Shown: positions 1 to 9,277, counted from the first letter of the stretch. The stretch: 64,000 nt of DNA from Sneathiella aquimaris (GCF_026409565.1 NZ_CP112881.1:1039501-1103500); one strand, 5' to 3'. The notes: generated by a model from the sequence alone, not told the origin. Translations and numbers: made by a program.

Positions 1-1
1 G

Positions 2-1459
2 ACAATTCGGGAGAATATTGATCAGCTTATTGATCCGGGAAGTTTGTCTGAATATGGCAGTTTGAACGTGGCGGCCCAAAGATCCCGGCATAGTGTTGAG
101 ACGCTTGAAAAAATAAGTCCGGCAGATGGTATGGTTGCGGGCACCGCCAGCATTAATGGCGATCATTTTGATGAAGAGCACTCTGCCGCTGTTGTTCTGG
201 GATACGACTATATGGTCTTTGCCGGAACGCAGGGTGTCATGAACCATAAGAAAACTGACAGGCTTTTGCACCTTGCTGAGGCACGGAAGCTGCCTATTGT
301 ATTTTATGGGGAGGGAGGCGGCGGACGCCCCGGTGACGTGGATATCAACGCGGCATCCACCCTTGATGTGCCAACTTTTCAGACCTATGCGCGCTTGTCC
401 GGGCTGGTCCCTCGGATCGGTGTGGCTTCGGGACGATGTTTCGCTGGAAACGCAGCCCTTATGGGGGTGAGTGATATTCTGATCGCAACGGAAGATACAT
501 CTATTGGCATGGGGGGGCCTGCAATGATTGAAGGCGGCGGTCTTGGCGTGTATACGCCAGAAGAAGTGGGCCCCGTTTCTGTTCAGGCGCCCAACGGCGT
601 TATTGACGTGGTTGTTAAAGACGAGCAGGAGGCAACAGAAGTTGCCCGCAAGGCATTGTCTTATTTTCAAGGAACAATTGGGGATTTTGAAGTTGCTGAT
701 CAGCGTCTGCTGCGGGCTTCTATCCCTGAAAACAGGCTGCGGGTCTATGACATACGGTCAGTAATTGAAATTCTGGCGGATAAAGGATCTGTTCTGGAGT
801 TGCGGCGGGATTTTGCTAAAGGCATGATTACCGCGTTCATTCGTCTTGAAGGCCGACCCGTTGGTCTGATCGCAAATAATCCAATGCATTTGGGCGGGGC
901 AATTGATGCGGACGGCTCTGAAAAAGCCGCCCGTCATATTCAGCTTTGCGATGCATTTGATATTCCTATCCTGACTTTGTGTGACACCCCTGGATTTATG
1001 GTGGGCCCGGATGCTGAGAAAACCGCGTTGGTTCGTAAAACGGCCCGGCTGTTTGTCGCCGCGGGAAGCGCCACCGTCCCGTTTTTCACGGTAATTTTGC
1101 GTAAAGGGTATGGATTGGGCGCGCAAGCTATGGGCGGTGGTTCAATGCATGCGCCTTTTGCTTGTTTCTCTTGGCCAACCGGTGAAATGGGACCGATGGG
1201 TTTGGAAGGGGCTGTCAGGCTCGGCTACAAAAAGGAACTCGCTGCGATTGAGGATATGGAAGAGCGAGAGCACTTGTTCCGTACTATGGTGGACGAGGCA
1301 TATTTGCGCGGAAAGGCAGTGAATGCGGCGGCCTTTATGGAAATAGATGATGTCATAGATCCGGCGGATACACGCCAGCGTCTCTTGCTGGCACTGCAAG
1401 CGGCGGCGCTTCCAACCCGGGGAAAAGGAAGGAAGCGCACATTCGTGGACACCTGGTAA
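2..1459 (+). CDS. Biotin-dependent acyl-CoA carboxylase, carboxyltransferase part (5' end outside window)
   Basis: The open frame runs to the left edge without a start: codons 2-46 read T-I-R-E-N-I-D-Q-L-I-D-P-G-S-L, the usual N-terminal region of carboxyltransferase domains, so the gene begins upstream. The protein carries both halves of a crotonase-like carboxyltransferase, with Gly-rich segments in the N-half (GEGGGGRPGDVD) and in the C-half (PGFMVGPDAEK, GYGLGAQAMGGG). Such enzymes move CO2 from carboxybiotin to acetyl-, propionyl- or similar acyl-CoA in the cytoplasm. About 485 residues are visible, close to a stand-alone beta subunit, but in some proteobacteria this domain is the C-terminal part of a long fusion with biotin carboxylase and a biotinyl domain; the window cannot decide. 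The acyl-CoA specificity is not readable from sequence alone. It ends at TAA and no T-tailed hairpin follows. Confidence 0.85.
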   Translation, partial: TIRENIDQLIDPGSLSEYGSLNVAAQRSRHSVETLEKISPADGMVAGTASINGDHFDEEHSAAVVLGYDYMVFAGTQGVMNHKKTDRLLHLAEARKLPIVFYGEGGGGRPGDVDINAASTLDVPTFQTYARLSGLVPRIGVASGRCFAGNAALMGVSDILIATEDTSIGMGGPAMIEGGGLGVYTPEEVGPVSVQAPNGVIDVVVKDEQEATEVARKALSYFQGTIGDFEVADQRLLRASIPENRLRVYDIRSVIEILADKGSVLELRRDFAKGMITAFIRLEGRPVGLIANNPMHLGGAIDADGSEKAARHIQLCDAFDIPILTLCDTPGFMVGPDAEKTALVRKTARLFVAAGSATVPFFTVILRKGYGLGAQAMGGGSMHAPFACFSWPTGEMGPMGLEGAVRLGYKKELAAIEDMEEREHLFRTMVDEAYLRGKAVNAAAFMEIDDVIDPADTRQRLLLALQAAALPTRGKGRKRTFVDTW

Positions 1460-1651
1460 GGGGGCAGGGGAACGCCGCCTTACAACAGGAAAATCAAAGC
1501 CACTGATATCAAGCCGCCTTTTTATCGTTGGTCGGCGAGGGATGCACCGATCATCGGCCTGATATAAGGTATATAGGGCGTGGCGGACGCCAGTTAAATC
1601 TACATCTTTTCAACTTTGATCAAGCATCGGTGAGATTGCCGTGAAACATTG

Positions 1652-2545
1652 CTAGGGCAAGCTGTAGGGTTCCAGCCTTTTTCGAAAATGCTTGATGAAG
1701 TCCTGCAGAAGGAGAGATCTGGGATGATATTTTGGGCAAAGAATGTCGAGACGGAACGGGATTTGTGGTTCGAACGGACGGGTGATCAAACCATTTCCCA
1801 CATATTCGGCGGCATCAATAGAACTGACAACCGCAGCCCCGGTTCCATGTTTGGCCAGAAGACATGCTGTGGCAAACTGACGGACTTCAACCCGCGAAAC
1901 AAGTTCCGCACCAGCCTCATCGAAGGCCGCTTTCAACTGGTGAAAGAAACGATTGCTGCGATCCTGAACAATCATCGGCATTCCGCTTAAATCAGCTGCT
2001 GAAATGGATTTTTGTGATGCCAGCGGATGTTGCGGTGAGAGTGCGCAGACTGTTCGGATATCCACTGACTCGTGCAAAACCGCGCTATGCCCCTCAAATT
2101 CGTCGGCGACACCAATATCAAACTGTTGTGCAGCAATCCATTCCCGAACTCTCTTTGACGAGCGGGTCTGAATTGTCAGTGTCACGTCTTGTCTGTCCCG
2201 CAAAAACTCAGCCATCACCAAAGGCATGAGGGAGGTTGCAAAACCTGGGAGACAGGCGATCCGCAAATGTCCTGCTTTCTGGTTTCGAATATCGTCAGAC
2301 AATTGTGTAATATGTTCAAGATTTACAATCGCCTGCTCGACTTCTCCTAACAAGAAATTCGCTTCATAGGTCGGATGTAGCCGACCCTGCCGCCGCTCGA
2401 AGAGCGGGATTCCCATGCCTTCTTCGAGACTTGAAATCAGCCGACTCACTGCTGGCTGAGAAATATTCAGCATATTTGCGGCCGCTGTGACGCCACCGGT
2501 AATCATCACAGCACGAAAAGCTTCCAATTGTCGCAGGCGAATCAT
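1652..2545 (-). CDS. LysR-family transcriptional regulator divergent from ugpBAEC
   Basis: 297 residues, the normal LysR length. Residues 1-60 form the winged helix-turn-helix (LRQLEAFRAVMITGG, then NISQPAVSRLISSLE); the remainder is a periplasmic-binding-protein-like effector domain. It is transcribed away from the ugp transporter, with 246 bp between the starts, and a perfect ATAAC-N5-GTTAT dyad lies about 30 bp upstream of its own start. Divergent LysR genes commonly autoregulate and activate the neighbour, so control of ugp is the natural inference. Glycerol-3-phosphate uptake is more often controlled by PhoB or a DeoR protein, so a LysR protein here is somewhat unusual. The effector is unknown. 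Confidence 0.9.
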   Translation of the reverse strand: MIRLRQLEAFRAVMITGGVTAAANMLNISQPAVSRLISSLEEGMGIPLFERRQGRLHPTYEANFLLGEVEQAIVNLEHITQLSDDIRNQKAGHLRIACLPGFATSLMPLVMAEFLRDRQDVTLTIQTRSSKRVREWIAAQQFDIGVADEFEGHSAVLHESVDIRTVCALSPQHPLASQKSISAADLSGMPMIVQDRSNRFFHQLKAAFDEAGAELVSRVEVRQFATACLLAKHGTGAAVVSSIDAAEYVGNGLITRPFEPQIPFRLDILCPKYHPRSLLLQDFIKHFRKRLEPYSLP

Positions 2546-2575
2546 AAATTTTCTTCTGTCCGAATGTAGGTATCC

Positions 2576-2611
2576 ATAACATCATGTTATTTATACATTC
2601 ACATTTGTTAT
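2576..2611. promoter_or_regulatory. Candidate LysR operator: perfect dyad plus a phased half-site
   Basis: Positions 2576-2590 form a perfect palindrome, ATAACAT-C-ATGTTAT, which contains the T-N11-A pattern typical of LysR boxes. The half-site GTTAT recurs at 2607-2611, 21 bp (two helical turns) after the GTTAT at 2586-2590. The site sits between lysR and ugpB. Binding is inferred, not shown. Confidence 0.55.
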
Positions 2612-2697
2612 GACAAGCGAAGAAAAATGAACCTCAAACCGCCAGAACGGTATTTTGTCATTAAACGGTCATTGATGAGAGGATAAATCCTTTTATT

Positions 2698-2730
2698 GTT
2701 AACGGAGGGAGGATGGTTGTCTCCGTTAAC
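2698..2730 (+). promoter_or_regulatory. Perfect 10-bp inverted repeat in the ugpB leader
   Basis: GTTAACGGAG at 2698-2707 is exactly complementary to CTCCGTTAAC at 2721-2730, with a 13-nt loop. It ends 61 nt before the ugpB start. There is no U-tract after it, so it is not a standard terminator. It could be an operator, or a 5' mRNA stem-loop affecting stability or translation. Confidence 0.5.
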
Positions 2731-2791
2731 TAAATAAAGATTCTGGAATTGAATTCCTCAAATTCAGGCTATCAACCAATAGGGAAGAACA

Positions 2792-4105
2792 ATGTCTATA
2801 ATGAAGAAATTCATCGCGCCAGCAGTGCTGGCCACACTGGCAGGAAGCACAGCACTCGCTTCTGCTGCAACAGAAATTCAGTGGTGGCACGCTATGGGCG
2901 GTGCCAACGGTGAACGCGTCAACAAAATTGCTGACGATTTCAACAAAACTCAATCAGAATTCAAAGTTGTACCGACCTTTAAAGGGAACTACACCGAAAC
3001 AATGACGGCTTCTATCGCTGCGTTCCGCGCGAAAAAACAGCCGCATATCGTGCAGGTTTTTGAAGTCGGTACTGCAACCATGATGGCCGCAAAAGGCGCC
3101 ATTTATCCGGTTGAACAGGTTATGAAAGATGGCGGCGAGAAGTTTGATAAGTCAGACTATCTGCCAGCTGTGATCAGTTACTATCAGACATCTGGTGGTG
3201 AACTGCTGTCCATGCCGTTCAACAGTTCTACACCTGTTTTGTGGTATAACAAAGACGCGTTCAAAAAAGCCGGTATTTCGAAAGTACCTGCAACCTGGAC
3301 AGAAATGAAAGACGCTTCTGATAAGCTTCGCGGAGCGGGCTATAAGTGCGGTTTCTCTTTTGGTTGGCAGTCATGGGTCATGATTGAAAACTTTAGCGCA
3401 TGGCATAACCTGCCAATGGGCACAAAGGAAAATGGTTTCGCCGGTATTGATACCACTTTCACTTTCAACAACGATTCCGTTAAAAAACATTTCAACAACC
3501 TAGCGTCCTGGACCAAAGACGGCACGTTCGTTTATGGCGGTCGCCGCGGTGACAGCTTGCCACTTTTCATCAACCAGGAATGTGGCATGTGGATGAACTC
3601 CTCAGCCTATTATGGTTCTATCAAAAAGCAGGCCAAGTTTGAGTTCGGTCAGTCCATGCTGCCTCATTACGAGGATGTGATTGCAAAACCACAAAACTCA
3701 ATCATTGGCGGCGCAACTCTTTGGGTTCTTAAAGGTCGTGACAAAGGCGATTACAAAGGTGTTGCACAGTTCATGACATATTTGTCTTCTCCTGAAGTGC
3801 AGGCATGGTGGCATCAGGGAACAGGGTATGTTCCGATCACAAATGCGGCTTATGAACTGTCCAAGAAACAGGGTTTCTACGACTCCAACCCTGGTACAGA
3901 CACAGCTATTAAACAGCTTAGCCTGAATACACCAACGCCAGCGTCACGCGGTATTCGTTTCGGTAATTTCGTACAGGTAAGGGATATCATTAACGAAGAA
4001 ATGGAAGCCATCTGGTCAGGTGATAAATCAGCGGATGAGGGTATTGACGCCGCTGTTGAGCGCGGAAATAAACTTCTTCGTAAGTTTGAAAAAGCGAACA
4101 AGTAG
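2792..4105 (+). CDS. ugpB: sn-glycerol-3-phosphate ABC transporter, periplasmic binding protein
   Basis: 437 residues, the same size as UgpB. A Sec signal peptide occupies roughly residues 1-26 (basic start, hydrophobic stretch, A-S-A cleavage region), followed by the mature start ATEIQWWHAMGG that is characteristic of UgpB. The segment QVFEVGTATMMAAKGAIYPVE and the C-terminal NTPTPASRGIRFGNFVQVRDI are also typical. It binds glycerol-3-phosphate or glycerophosphodiesters in the periplasm and delivers them to UgpAE. A purine-rich GGGAAGAA lies just upstream of the ATG; an ATG three codons later is an alternative start. First gene of ugpBAEC, separated from ugpA by a strong stem-loop. Confidence 0.95.
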   Translation: MSIMKKFIAPAVLATLAGSTALASAATEIQWWHAMGGANGERVNKIADDFNKTQSEFKVVPTFKGNYTETMTASIAAFRAKKQPHIVQVFEVGTATMMAAKGAIYPVEQVMKDGGEKFDKSDYLPAVISYYQTSGGELLSMPFNSSTPVLWYNKDAFKKAGISKVPATWTEMKDASDKLRGAGYKCGFSFGWQSWVMIENFSAWHNLPMGTKENGFAGIDTTFTFNNDSVKKHFNNLASWTKDGTFVYGGRRGDSLPLFINQECGMWMNSSAYYGSIKKQAKFEFGQSMLPHYEDVIAKPQNSIIGGATLWVLKGRDKGDYKGVAQFMTYLSSPEVQAWWHQGTGYVPITNAAYELSKKQGFYDSNPGTDTAIKQLSLNTPTPASRGIRFGNFVQVRDIINEEMEAIWSGDKSADEGIDAAVERGNKLLRKFEKANK

Positions 4106-4120
4106 TTTCCTCCCGGAAGT

Positions 4121-4155
4121 ATCTGTCGCGCGAGAGATCGCGCGGCAGATTTTTG
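4121..4155 (+). terminator. Stem-loop with U-tract between ugpB and ugpA
   Basis: ATCTGTCGCGCG at 4121-4132 pairs with CGCGCGGCAGAT at 4139-4150 (12 pairs, one T-G wobble), loop of 6 nt, followed by TTTTT. It has the form of an intrinsic terminator but lies inside an operon, after the binding-protein gene. The likely role is partial termination or protection of the ugpB mRNA 3' end, giving more binding protein than permease. Confidence 0.8.
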
Positions 4156-4175
4156 CATATATCAGGTAATCCCAT

Positions 4176-5057
4176 ATGTTGAAACGTGTGCATTTCAGGC
4201 CATCCGTGCTGCCCTATCTGCTAGTGGCACCACAGATTCTGATCACCATAATATTTTTTATCTGGCCCGCTAGTCAGGCCTTATACCAGTCATTGATTGT
4301 AGAGGATGCCTTCGGATTGAGTTCGGAATTCGTCTGGTTTCAGAATTTTGAAGAACTATTCGAAGATCCACATTATTGGGGATCGTTTCAAAGAACTTTT
4401 GTTTTCTCATTTCTTGTCGCCAGTGTTTCGATGGGAAGTTCCCTTATTCTGGCTGTTATGGCTGACCGCGTTATCAAAGGCTCCGGCGTTTATCGGACGC
4501 TGTTGATCTGGCCTTATGCTGTCGCCCCTGCAGCGGCTGGCGCACTGTGGTTTTTCATTTTTGATCCAACCATCGGTATCGTGCCTTATGCCTTGCAATT
4601 CATAGAATATAACTGGAACCATAAATTGAACGGCAACGAAGCCATGGCGCTTGTGATCCTCGCATCAGCGTGGAAACAGATTGCGTACAACTTCTTGTTT
4701 TTCCTCGCCGGTTTGCAGTCCATTCCAAAATCGCTGATCGAAGCCGCAGCCATTGATGGGGCGGGACCGGTCAGGCGTTTCTGGACAATTATTTTTCCAT
4801 TATTATCGCCAACGACGTTCTTCCTGTTGGTCATCAACGTGGTTTACGCTTTCTTTGAAACCTTCGGTATCATTGACGCGGTAACCTCGGGCGGACCGTC
4901 CAACGCGACGAATATATTGGTGTATAAAGTGTATAATGACGGCTTTGTCGGGCTTGATTTGGGCGGCTCTGCTGCTCAGTCAGTGATCCTCATGTGCATC
5001 GTCGTTGGTTTGACTGTTATTCAGTTCCGGTTCGTTGAGAAGAAGGTGTCTTACTGA
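4176..5057 (+). CDS. ugpA: Glycerol-3-phosphate ABC transporter permease UgpA
   Basis: 293 residues with about six hydrophobic membrane segments beginning at residue 14. The cytoplasmic EAA loop that contacts the ATPase is visible as [20 protein letters not shown] near residues 189-208. The length and the sequence [27 protein letters not shown] are typical of the MalF/UgpA group. Forms the inner-membrane channel with UgpE. Its TGA overlaps the ugpE ATG by one base, so the two are probably translationally coupled. Confidence 0.94.
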   Translation: MLKRVHFRPSVLPYLLVAPQILITIIFFIWPASQALYQSLIVEDAFGLSSEFVWFQNFEELFEDPHYWGSFQRTFVFSFLVASVSMGSSLILAVMADRVIKGSGVYRTLLIWPYAVAPAAAGALWFFIFDPTIGIVPYALQFIEYNWNHKLNGNEAMALVILASAWKQIAYNFLFFLAGLQSIPKSLIEAAAIDGAGPVRRFWTIIFPLLSPTTFFLLVINVVYAFFETFGIIDAVTSGGPSNATNILVYKVYNDGFVGLDLGGSAAQSVILMCIVVGLTVIQFRFVEKKVSY

Positions 5058-5905
5058 TGATTGAAAACAGACCTCTTCTAACTGTTGTGTCTCACCTGAT
5101 CCTGATCTTCGGGGTCGTTATGGTGGCCTTTCCACTCTGGATCACTTTTGTTGCGGCAACCCATGACGAAATCAGGATGACGCAATTACCGTTGCCCTTG
5201 CTGCCGGGTAGTCACTTTTTTGAAAATCTGGACATTGCTCTAAATAAGGGTTTGTGGGGCGGAGACGGTTCTGGCGTCGGCTATATGCTGGTCAATAGCT
5301 TCATCATGGCCTTTATGATCGCAGCGGGTAAAATTGCCATCTCGATTATTTCCGCATTTGCCATCGTCTATTTTCGTTTTCCTTTCCGGATGGCGTTTTT
5401 CTGGATGATTTTCATCACCCTGATGCTCCCTGTAGAGGTCCGCATTTTGCCAACCTTCGAAGTGGTTGCGAATTTGGGGATGCTGAACAATTATTGGGGA
5501 CTAACGGTTCCCCTTATCGCGTCGGCTACGGCAACCTTCATGTTCCGTCAGGTGTTTCTGACGGTTCCTGATGAGCTACTGGAGGCGGCCCGAATTGACG
5601 GCGCCGGACCGCTCCGGTTCTTCAAGGATATTTTGCTTCCGATGTCGCAGACCAATATTGCGGCCCTGTTTGTCATCCTGTTCATTTTTGGCTGGAACCA
5701 ATATCTTTGGCCTCTGCTGGTTACAACAGATCAGGATATGTACACCATCGTTATGCAGATCGGGAAAATGCTTGAAGGCGGTGAAGAAGCCCCTCAATGG
5801 CATATCACTATGATGACAGCTTTGTTGTCGGTACTCCCGCCTGTCGCGATTGTAATTTTTATGCAGCGGCTTTTTGTTCAAGGCCTGACTGAAACCGAAA
5901 AGTAA
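5057..5905 (+). CDS. ugpE: Glycerol-3-phosphate ABC transporter permease UgpE
   Basis: 282 residues, MalG-type permease. Hydrophobic segments start near residues 10, 75, 110, 145, 190 and 250; the EAA loop reads EAARIDGAGPLRFFKDILLP. The phrase WITFVAATHD near the N-terminus and the final RLFVQGLTETEK are close to known UgpE. It pairs with UgpA as the transmembrane dimer. Starts at the last base of ugpA; ugpC follows after 16 bp with its own purine-rich site. Confidence 0.94.
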   Translation: MIENRPLLTVVSHLILIFGVVMVAFPLWITFVAATHDEIRMTQLPLPLLPGSHFFENLDIALNKGLWGGDGSGVGYMLVNSFIMAFMIAAGKIAISIISAFAIVYFRFPFRMAFFWMIFITLMLPVEVRILPTFEVVANLGMLNNYWGLTVPLIASATATFMFRQVFLTVPDELLEAARIDGAGPLRFFKDILLPMSQTNIAALFVILFIFGWNQYLWPLLVTTDQDMYTIVMQIGKMLEGGEEAPQWHITMMTALLSVLPPVAIVIFMQRLFVQGLTETEK

Positions 5906-5921
5906 GAAGTGAAGGTAAGAA

Positions 5922-7010
5922 ATGGCAAGTGTAAAACTTGATAATCTCCAGAAGACTTATCCCAATGGTTTCAAGGCCATTCATGGCGTGGATGTCGATA
6001 TCAAAGATGGAGAATTCCTCGTCCTGGTAGGACCGTCTGGTTGTGGTAAATCCACTTTGCTTAGGATGATAGCCGGGTTGGAAAGTATCACCGAAGGTGA
6101 ATTGAAGATTGGTGACCGCATGGTCAATAATCTGGAACCTTCCCAGCGTGATATCGCGATGGTGTTCCAGAATTATGCGCTTTATCCGCATATGACTGTG
6201 TATAACAACATGGCCTACGGTTTGAAAATCATGGGTCTTCCCAAGTCTGAAATCGACGAGCGGGTCCGTAATGCCGCGAATATTCTGGAGCTGACAGATG
6301 AGCAGCTTACCAGAAAACCACGTCAGTTAAGTGGTGGTCAGCGGCAACGCGTGGCCATGGGGCGTGCCATTGTTCGTAAGCCCAGCGTGTTTCTGTTCGA
6401 TGAACCTTTGTCTAACCTCGATGCTAAATTGCGGGTGCAGATGCGTATCGAGATCAAACGTCTTCAGGAAAATCTGGGCATCACAAGTGTCTATGTGACG
6501 CATGATCAGGTGGAAGCGATGACACTGGGCCATCGATTGATGGTCCTGAACGGGGGAAATGTAGAACAACTTGGGACGCCCATTGAATTATACGAGCGTC
6601 CTGCTTCTTTGTTCGTTGCCGGTTTTATTGGCTCTCCTGCCATGAATATGATGACCAAGACAATGAGTAAAGATGGTCAGTCCATTATGATTACGGATCA
6701 GATCACACTGCCATTGGGCGGTACTGGTTTGCCCGACCGGGCAGGGCAGAAAGTCGTACTCGGTGTGCGGCCTGAGCATCTGGAACTTGCCGAAGGTCAC
6801 GTGGATAGCTTTCCATTAACGGTGACCCTTGTTGAGCATCTTGGCGCAGATACCTTGATCCATGGTCATATCGGGGATGATCAAACGGATATGACGGTCC
6901 GGATGAGCGGTATTCAGCAGGTCAAATCAGGCGATATTCTGCCTGTTGTTATTACCCGCGATCATATTCACCTCTTTGATCCTGCGACTGAAAAGCGGAT
7001 CGATCTTTAA
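5922..7010 (+). CDS. ugpC: Glycerol-3-phosphate ABC transporter ATP-binding protein
   Basis: 362 residues, MalK/UgpC type. Walker [10 protein letters not shown] near residue 37, Q-loop [12 protein letters not shown], signature [14 protein letters not shown], Walker B VFLFDEP and the H-loop THDQVEAMT are all intact. The C-terminal third is the OB-fold regulatory domain ([14 protein letters not shown]). It hydrolyses ATP to drive import through UgpAE. Last gene of the operon; it converges on the isomerase gene with only 28 bp between stops. Confidence 0.95.
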   Translation: MASVKLDNLQKTYPNGFKAIHGVDVDIKDGEFLVLVGPSGCGKSTLLRMIAGLESITEGELKIGDRMVNNLEPSQRDIAMVFQNYALYPHMTVYNNMAYGLKIMGLPKSEIDERVRNAANILELTDEQLTRKPRQLSGGQRQRVAMGRAIVRKPSVFLFDEPLSNLDAKLRVQMRIEIKRLQENLGITSVYVTHDQVEAMTLGHRLMVLNGGNVEQLGTPIELYERPASLFVAGFIGSPAMNMMTKTMSKDGQSIMITDQITLPLGGTGLPDRAGQKVVLGVRPEHLELAEGHVDSFPLTVTLVEHLGADTLIHGHIGDDQTDMTVRMSGIQQVKSGDILPVVITRDHIHLFDPATEKRIDL

Positions 7011-7038
7011 TCCAGTGCCGTTTAAGCCGGGGAGAGGC

Positions 7039-7662
7039 CTAGTCTATGGGCCATTTCCCGGCAAACGGTTTTTTTAGTGCTCGGGCGACAAAATCCAGTC
7101 GGTCCTGACCATAAAACATATCATTTCCGACGATATAGGCGGGAGATCCGAAAAGTCCCAGATCGATCGCTTCTTTTGTGTTTTTCTCATACGTGTTTTT
7201 AACGCTTTGTGTCTCTACAGCTAAAAACAGAGGCTCTGGATCTATATCCACAGTTTGACAGATTTTTCGCAGATCTTCAGGTGACGCAACGTCTGCATCA
7301 TCAACCCAGTGGGCGCGTAGCATTTCTTCGGATAGACGGTTAATATCCTGATCGGTCTGATCCGCAGCGATCAACAAGCGGTTCGCCAAGTGAATTTCAT
7401 TGGCATGATGCGTTGGAATTTTCGACATCACAGGAATTTCTCTATATTCCGCCCACCGGCTTATCTCCCGATTAAAGAAATAGTCGATATGCGCCTTGCT
7501 ACGGTTAGTCATGGGCATGGATCCAGATGCAGGCATTACGACCCGCAAGTCCATAGGTTTATGAACAATCGTTGCACCGGCTTCTTTCGCGATACGATAG
7601 AGTTCCGCCGCGCCGAGATAGGCGTAGGCAGAATGGGCCGCGTAATAATAATCAATATGCAT
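7039..7662 (-). CDS. 2-hydroxychromene-2-carboxylate isomerase-like protein (DsbA/kappa-GST fold)
   Basis: 207 residues. The N-terminal strand and loop YYYAAHSAYAYLGA places Ser11 where the family has its glutathione-activating serine, and the C-terminal FGSPAYIVGNDMFYGQDRLDF is the family signature (cis-Pro region and GQDRLD). Proteins of this fold catalyse glutathione-dependent isomerisations; the founding member acts in naphthalene breakdown, but no naphthalene genes are nearby, so the substrate is unknown. It starts 2 nt after the glpK stop on the same strand and is probably co-translated with it. That coupling is the most informative context. Confidence 0.85.
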   Translation of the reverse strand: MHIDYYYAAHSAYAYLGAAELYRIAKEAGATIVHKPMDLRVVMPASGSMPMTNRSKAHIDYFFNREISRWAEYREIPVMSKIPTHHANEIHLANRLLIAADQTDQDINRLSEEMLRAHWVDDADVASPEDLRKICQTVDIDPEPLFLAVETQSVKNTYEKNTKEAIDLGLFGSPAYIVGNDMFYGQDRLDFVARALKKPFAGKWPID

Positions 7663-7664
7663 GT

Positions 7665-9152
7665 TTATTTACTCAAAGTTCGTGAAACAGCATCCTTCCA
7701 ACCGGCATAGGAAAGATCCCGTTGGTCGTCTGCCATATCTGGTGTAAAGCGGCTTTCCAGTTTCCACAACTTCGAAAATGCCTCGGGTTCCGGGTAAAAG
7801 CCGACGTGAAGCCCAGCAAGATAAGCCGCGCCGAGGGCTGTTGTCTCAAGAACAGACGGGCGATCCACGGGCGCTCCCAATAGATCGGCCAGACGTTGCA
7901 TTGTCCAACTGGAAGAAACCATCCCACCATCAACTCTCAAAACAGTTTCAAGATCTTCCCCTGCATCTGCTTTCATGGCCTCCAGCAGGTCGCGCGTTTG
8001 ATAACAAACTGCCTCCAGCGCAGCCTTGCAAAGTTCAGACGGGCCGGTTGCCCGGGTTAAGCCGTATATCGCACCGCGGCATTCAGCATCCCAGTAGGGT
8101 GCGCCAAGCCCGACGAAAGCCGGAACCATGATAACATTTTGTTCTGGGTCAGCCTGATCTGCAAGGGTACCGGACTGAGAGGCTTCTTCGATAATACCCA
8201 GCCCGTCCCGCAACCATTGTACGGCAGATCCTGCAACAAAAATGGAGCCTTCCAGAGCATAGGTTGGTTGCCCGTTCAGTTGGTAGGCAATGGTGGTTAG
8301 CATTTTGTTTTTTGACAATACGGGTTTGTCACCGGTATTCAAAAGGGCAAAACAGCCGGTTCCATAGGTCGATTTCATCATGCCGGGTTTAAAACAAGCC
8401 TGTCCAACGACAGCAGCTTGCTGGTCACCCGCAATTCCTGCGATTTTTGTCGTCCCGCCAAAAATGTCGGGGTCCAGATCGCCAAAGTCGTCGGAGCTAT
8501 TTTTGACTTCGGGCAGCAACGAGCGCGGGATGTTTAGAATGTCCAGCAGTTCTGATGACCATTCGCCTTTGTGAATGTCGTAGATCAAGGTTCGGCTTGC
8601 ATTTGTTGCATCCGTCGCATGGACTTTCCCTCCTGTCAGTTTCCAAAGAAGAAAACTGTCAACGGTCCCGAAAGCAAGTTTTCCGGCCTCTGCTGCCGCG
8701 CGGGCACCATCCACATTGTCCAAAATCCACGCAATTTTTGTCCCGGAAAAATAAGGGTCGAGCAAAAGACCGGTTTTTTCCTTAAAAACAGCCTCATGTC
8801 CCGCGTCTTTTAAGGACTGGCAAAAAGAGGCCGTTCTGCGATCCTGCCAGACAATAGCATTGTAGATCGCTTCGCCCGTTTCGCGGTCCCACAAAACCGT
8901 TGTTTCGCGTTGATTGGTAATCCCGATTGCGGCAATGTCCGAGATGCTTGCATTGCCTTGCTTCAACGCTGATTTACAGGTCGCGATTGTGCTTTCCCAT
9001 ATGTCCACTGGATCATGTTCCACCCATCCGGAGCGAGGAAAATGTTGGGGAAATTCCTGCTGGCCAATAGCGGTGATCTTGGTGGACTGTTCAAACAAAA
9101 TGGCGCGTGATGAGGTTGTACCCTGATCAATGGCCAGAACATATCGGGACAT
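7665..9152 (-). CDS. glpK: Glycerol kinase
   Basis: 495 residues, normal for GlpK. Conserved features seen are the phosphate loop [14 protein letters not shown] near residue 8, the glycerol-contact segments [11 protein letters not shown] and WQDRRT, the FGGY signature [14 protein letters not shown], and the ATP-site segment [15 protein letters not shown]. It phosphorylates glycerol to glycerol-3-phosphate, the same compound that UgpBAEC imports. No glycerol-3-phosphate dehydrogenase gene is in the window, so the next step must be encoded elsewhere. The RBS GGAAGGAAG lies just upstream of the ATG, and a tandem DeoR-type repeat is found 64 bp before the start. Confidence 0.96.
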   Translation of the reverse strand: MSRYVLAIDQGTTSSRAILFEQSTKITAIGQQEFPQHFPRSGWVEHDPVDIWESTIATCKSALKQGNASISDIAAIGITNQRETTVLWDRETGEAIYNAIVWQDRRTASFCQSLKDAGHEAVFKEKTGLLLDPYFSGTKIAWILDNVDGARAAAEAGKLAFGTVDSFLLWKLTGGKVHATDATNASRTLIYDIHKGEWSSELLDILNIPRSLLPEVKNSSDDFGDLDPDIFGGTTKIAGIAGDQQAAVVGQACFKPGMMKSTYGTGCFALLNTGDKPVLSKNKMLTTIAYQLNGQPTYALEGSIFVAGSAVQWLRDGLGIIEEASQSGTLADQADPEQNVIMVPAFVGLGAPYWDAECRGAIYGLTRATGPSELCKAALEAVCYQTRDLLEAMKADAGEDLETVLRVDGGMVSSSWTMQRLADLLGAPVDRPSVLETTALGAAYLAGLHVGFYPEPEAFSKLWKLESRFTPDMADDQRDLSYAGWKDAVSRTLSK

Positions 9153-9213
9153 AGTATCGCTTCCTTCCCTGTGGGGCGTTTTTCATTGCCCCAAATTTAA
9201 CAGAAAGGGTTCT

Positions 9214-9236
9214 TTAAATGAAACAAAATGAAAAGA
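9214..9236 (-). promoter_or_regulatory. Candidate DeoR/GlpR operator upstream of glpK
   Basis: On the minus strand the motif TTTCATTT occurs twice with a 10-bp period (plus-strand AAATGAAA at 9216-9223 and 9226-9233). Tandem TTTC-containing repeats with helical phasing are typical of operators of several DeoR-family repressors such as AgaR. A DeoR gene lies directly upstream. Binding is inferred. Confidence 0.5.
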
Positions 9237-9247
9237 GAATGAATATG

Positions 9248-9266
9248 CTGACCTTCGAAAGGTCAG
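9248..9266 (-). terminator. Perfect hairpin after the DeoR gene
   Basis: CTGACCTT at 9248-9255 and AAGGTCAG at 9259-9266 form a perfect 8-bp stem with a CGA loop, 11 bp beyond the DeoR stop codon. Read on the minus strand the downstream bases are only moderately T-rich, so it may be a weak terminator or attenuator between the regulator and glpK. Confidence 0.45.
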
Positions 9267-9277
9267 ATTAGAGAATT

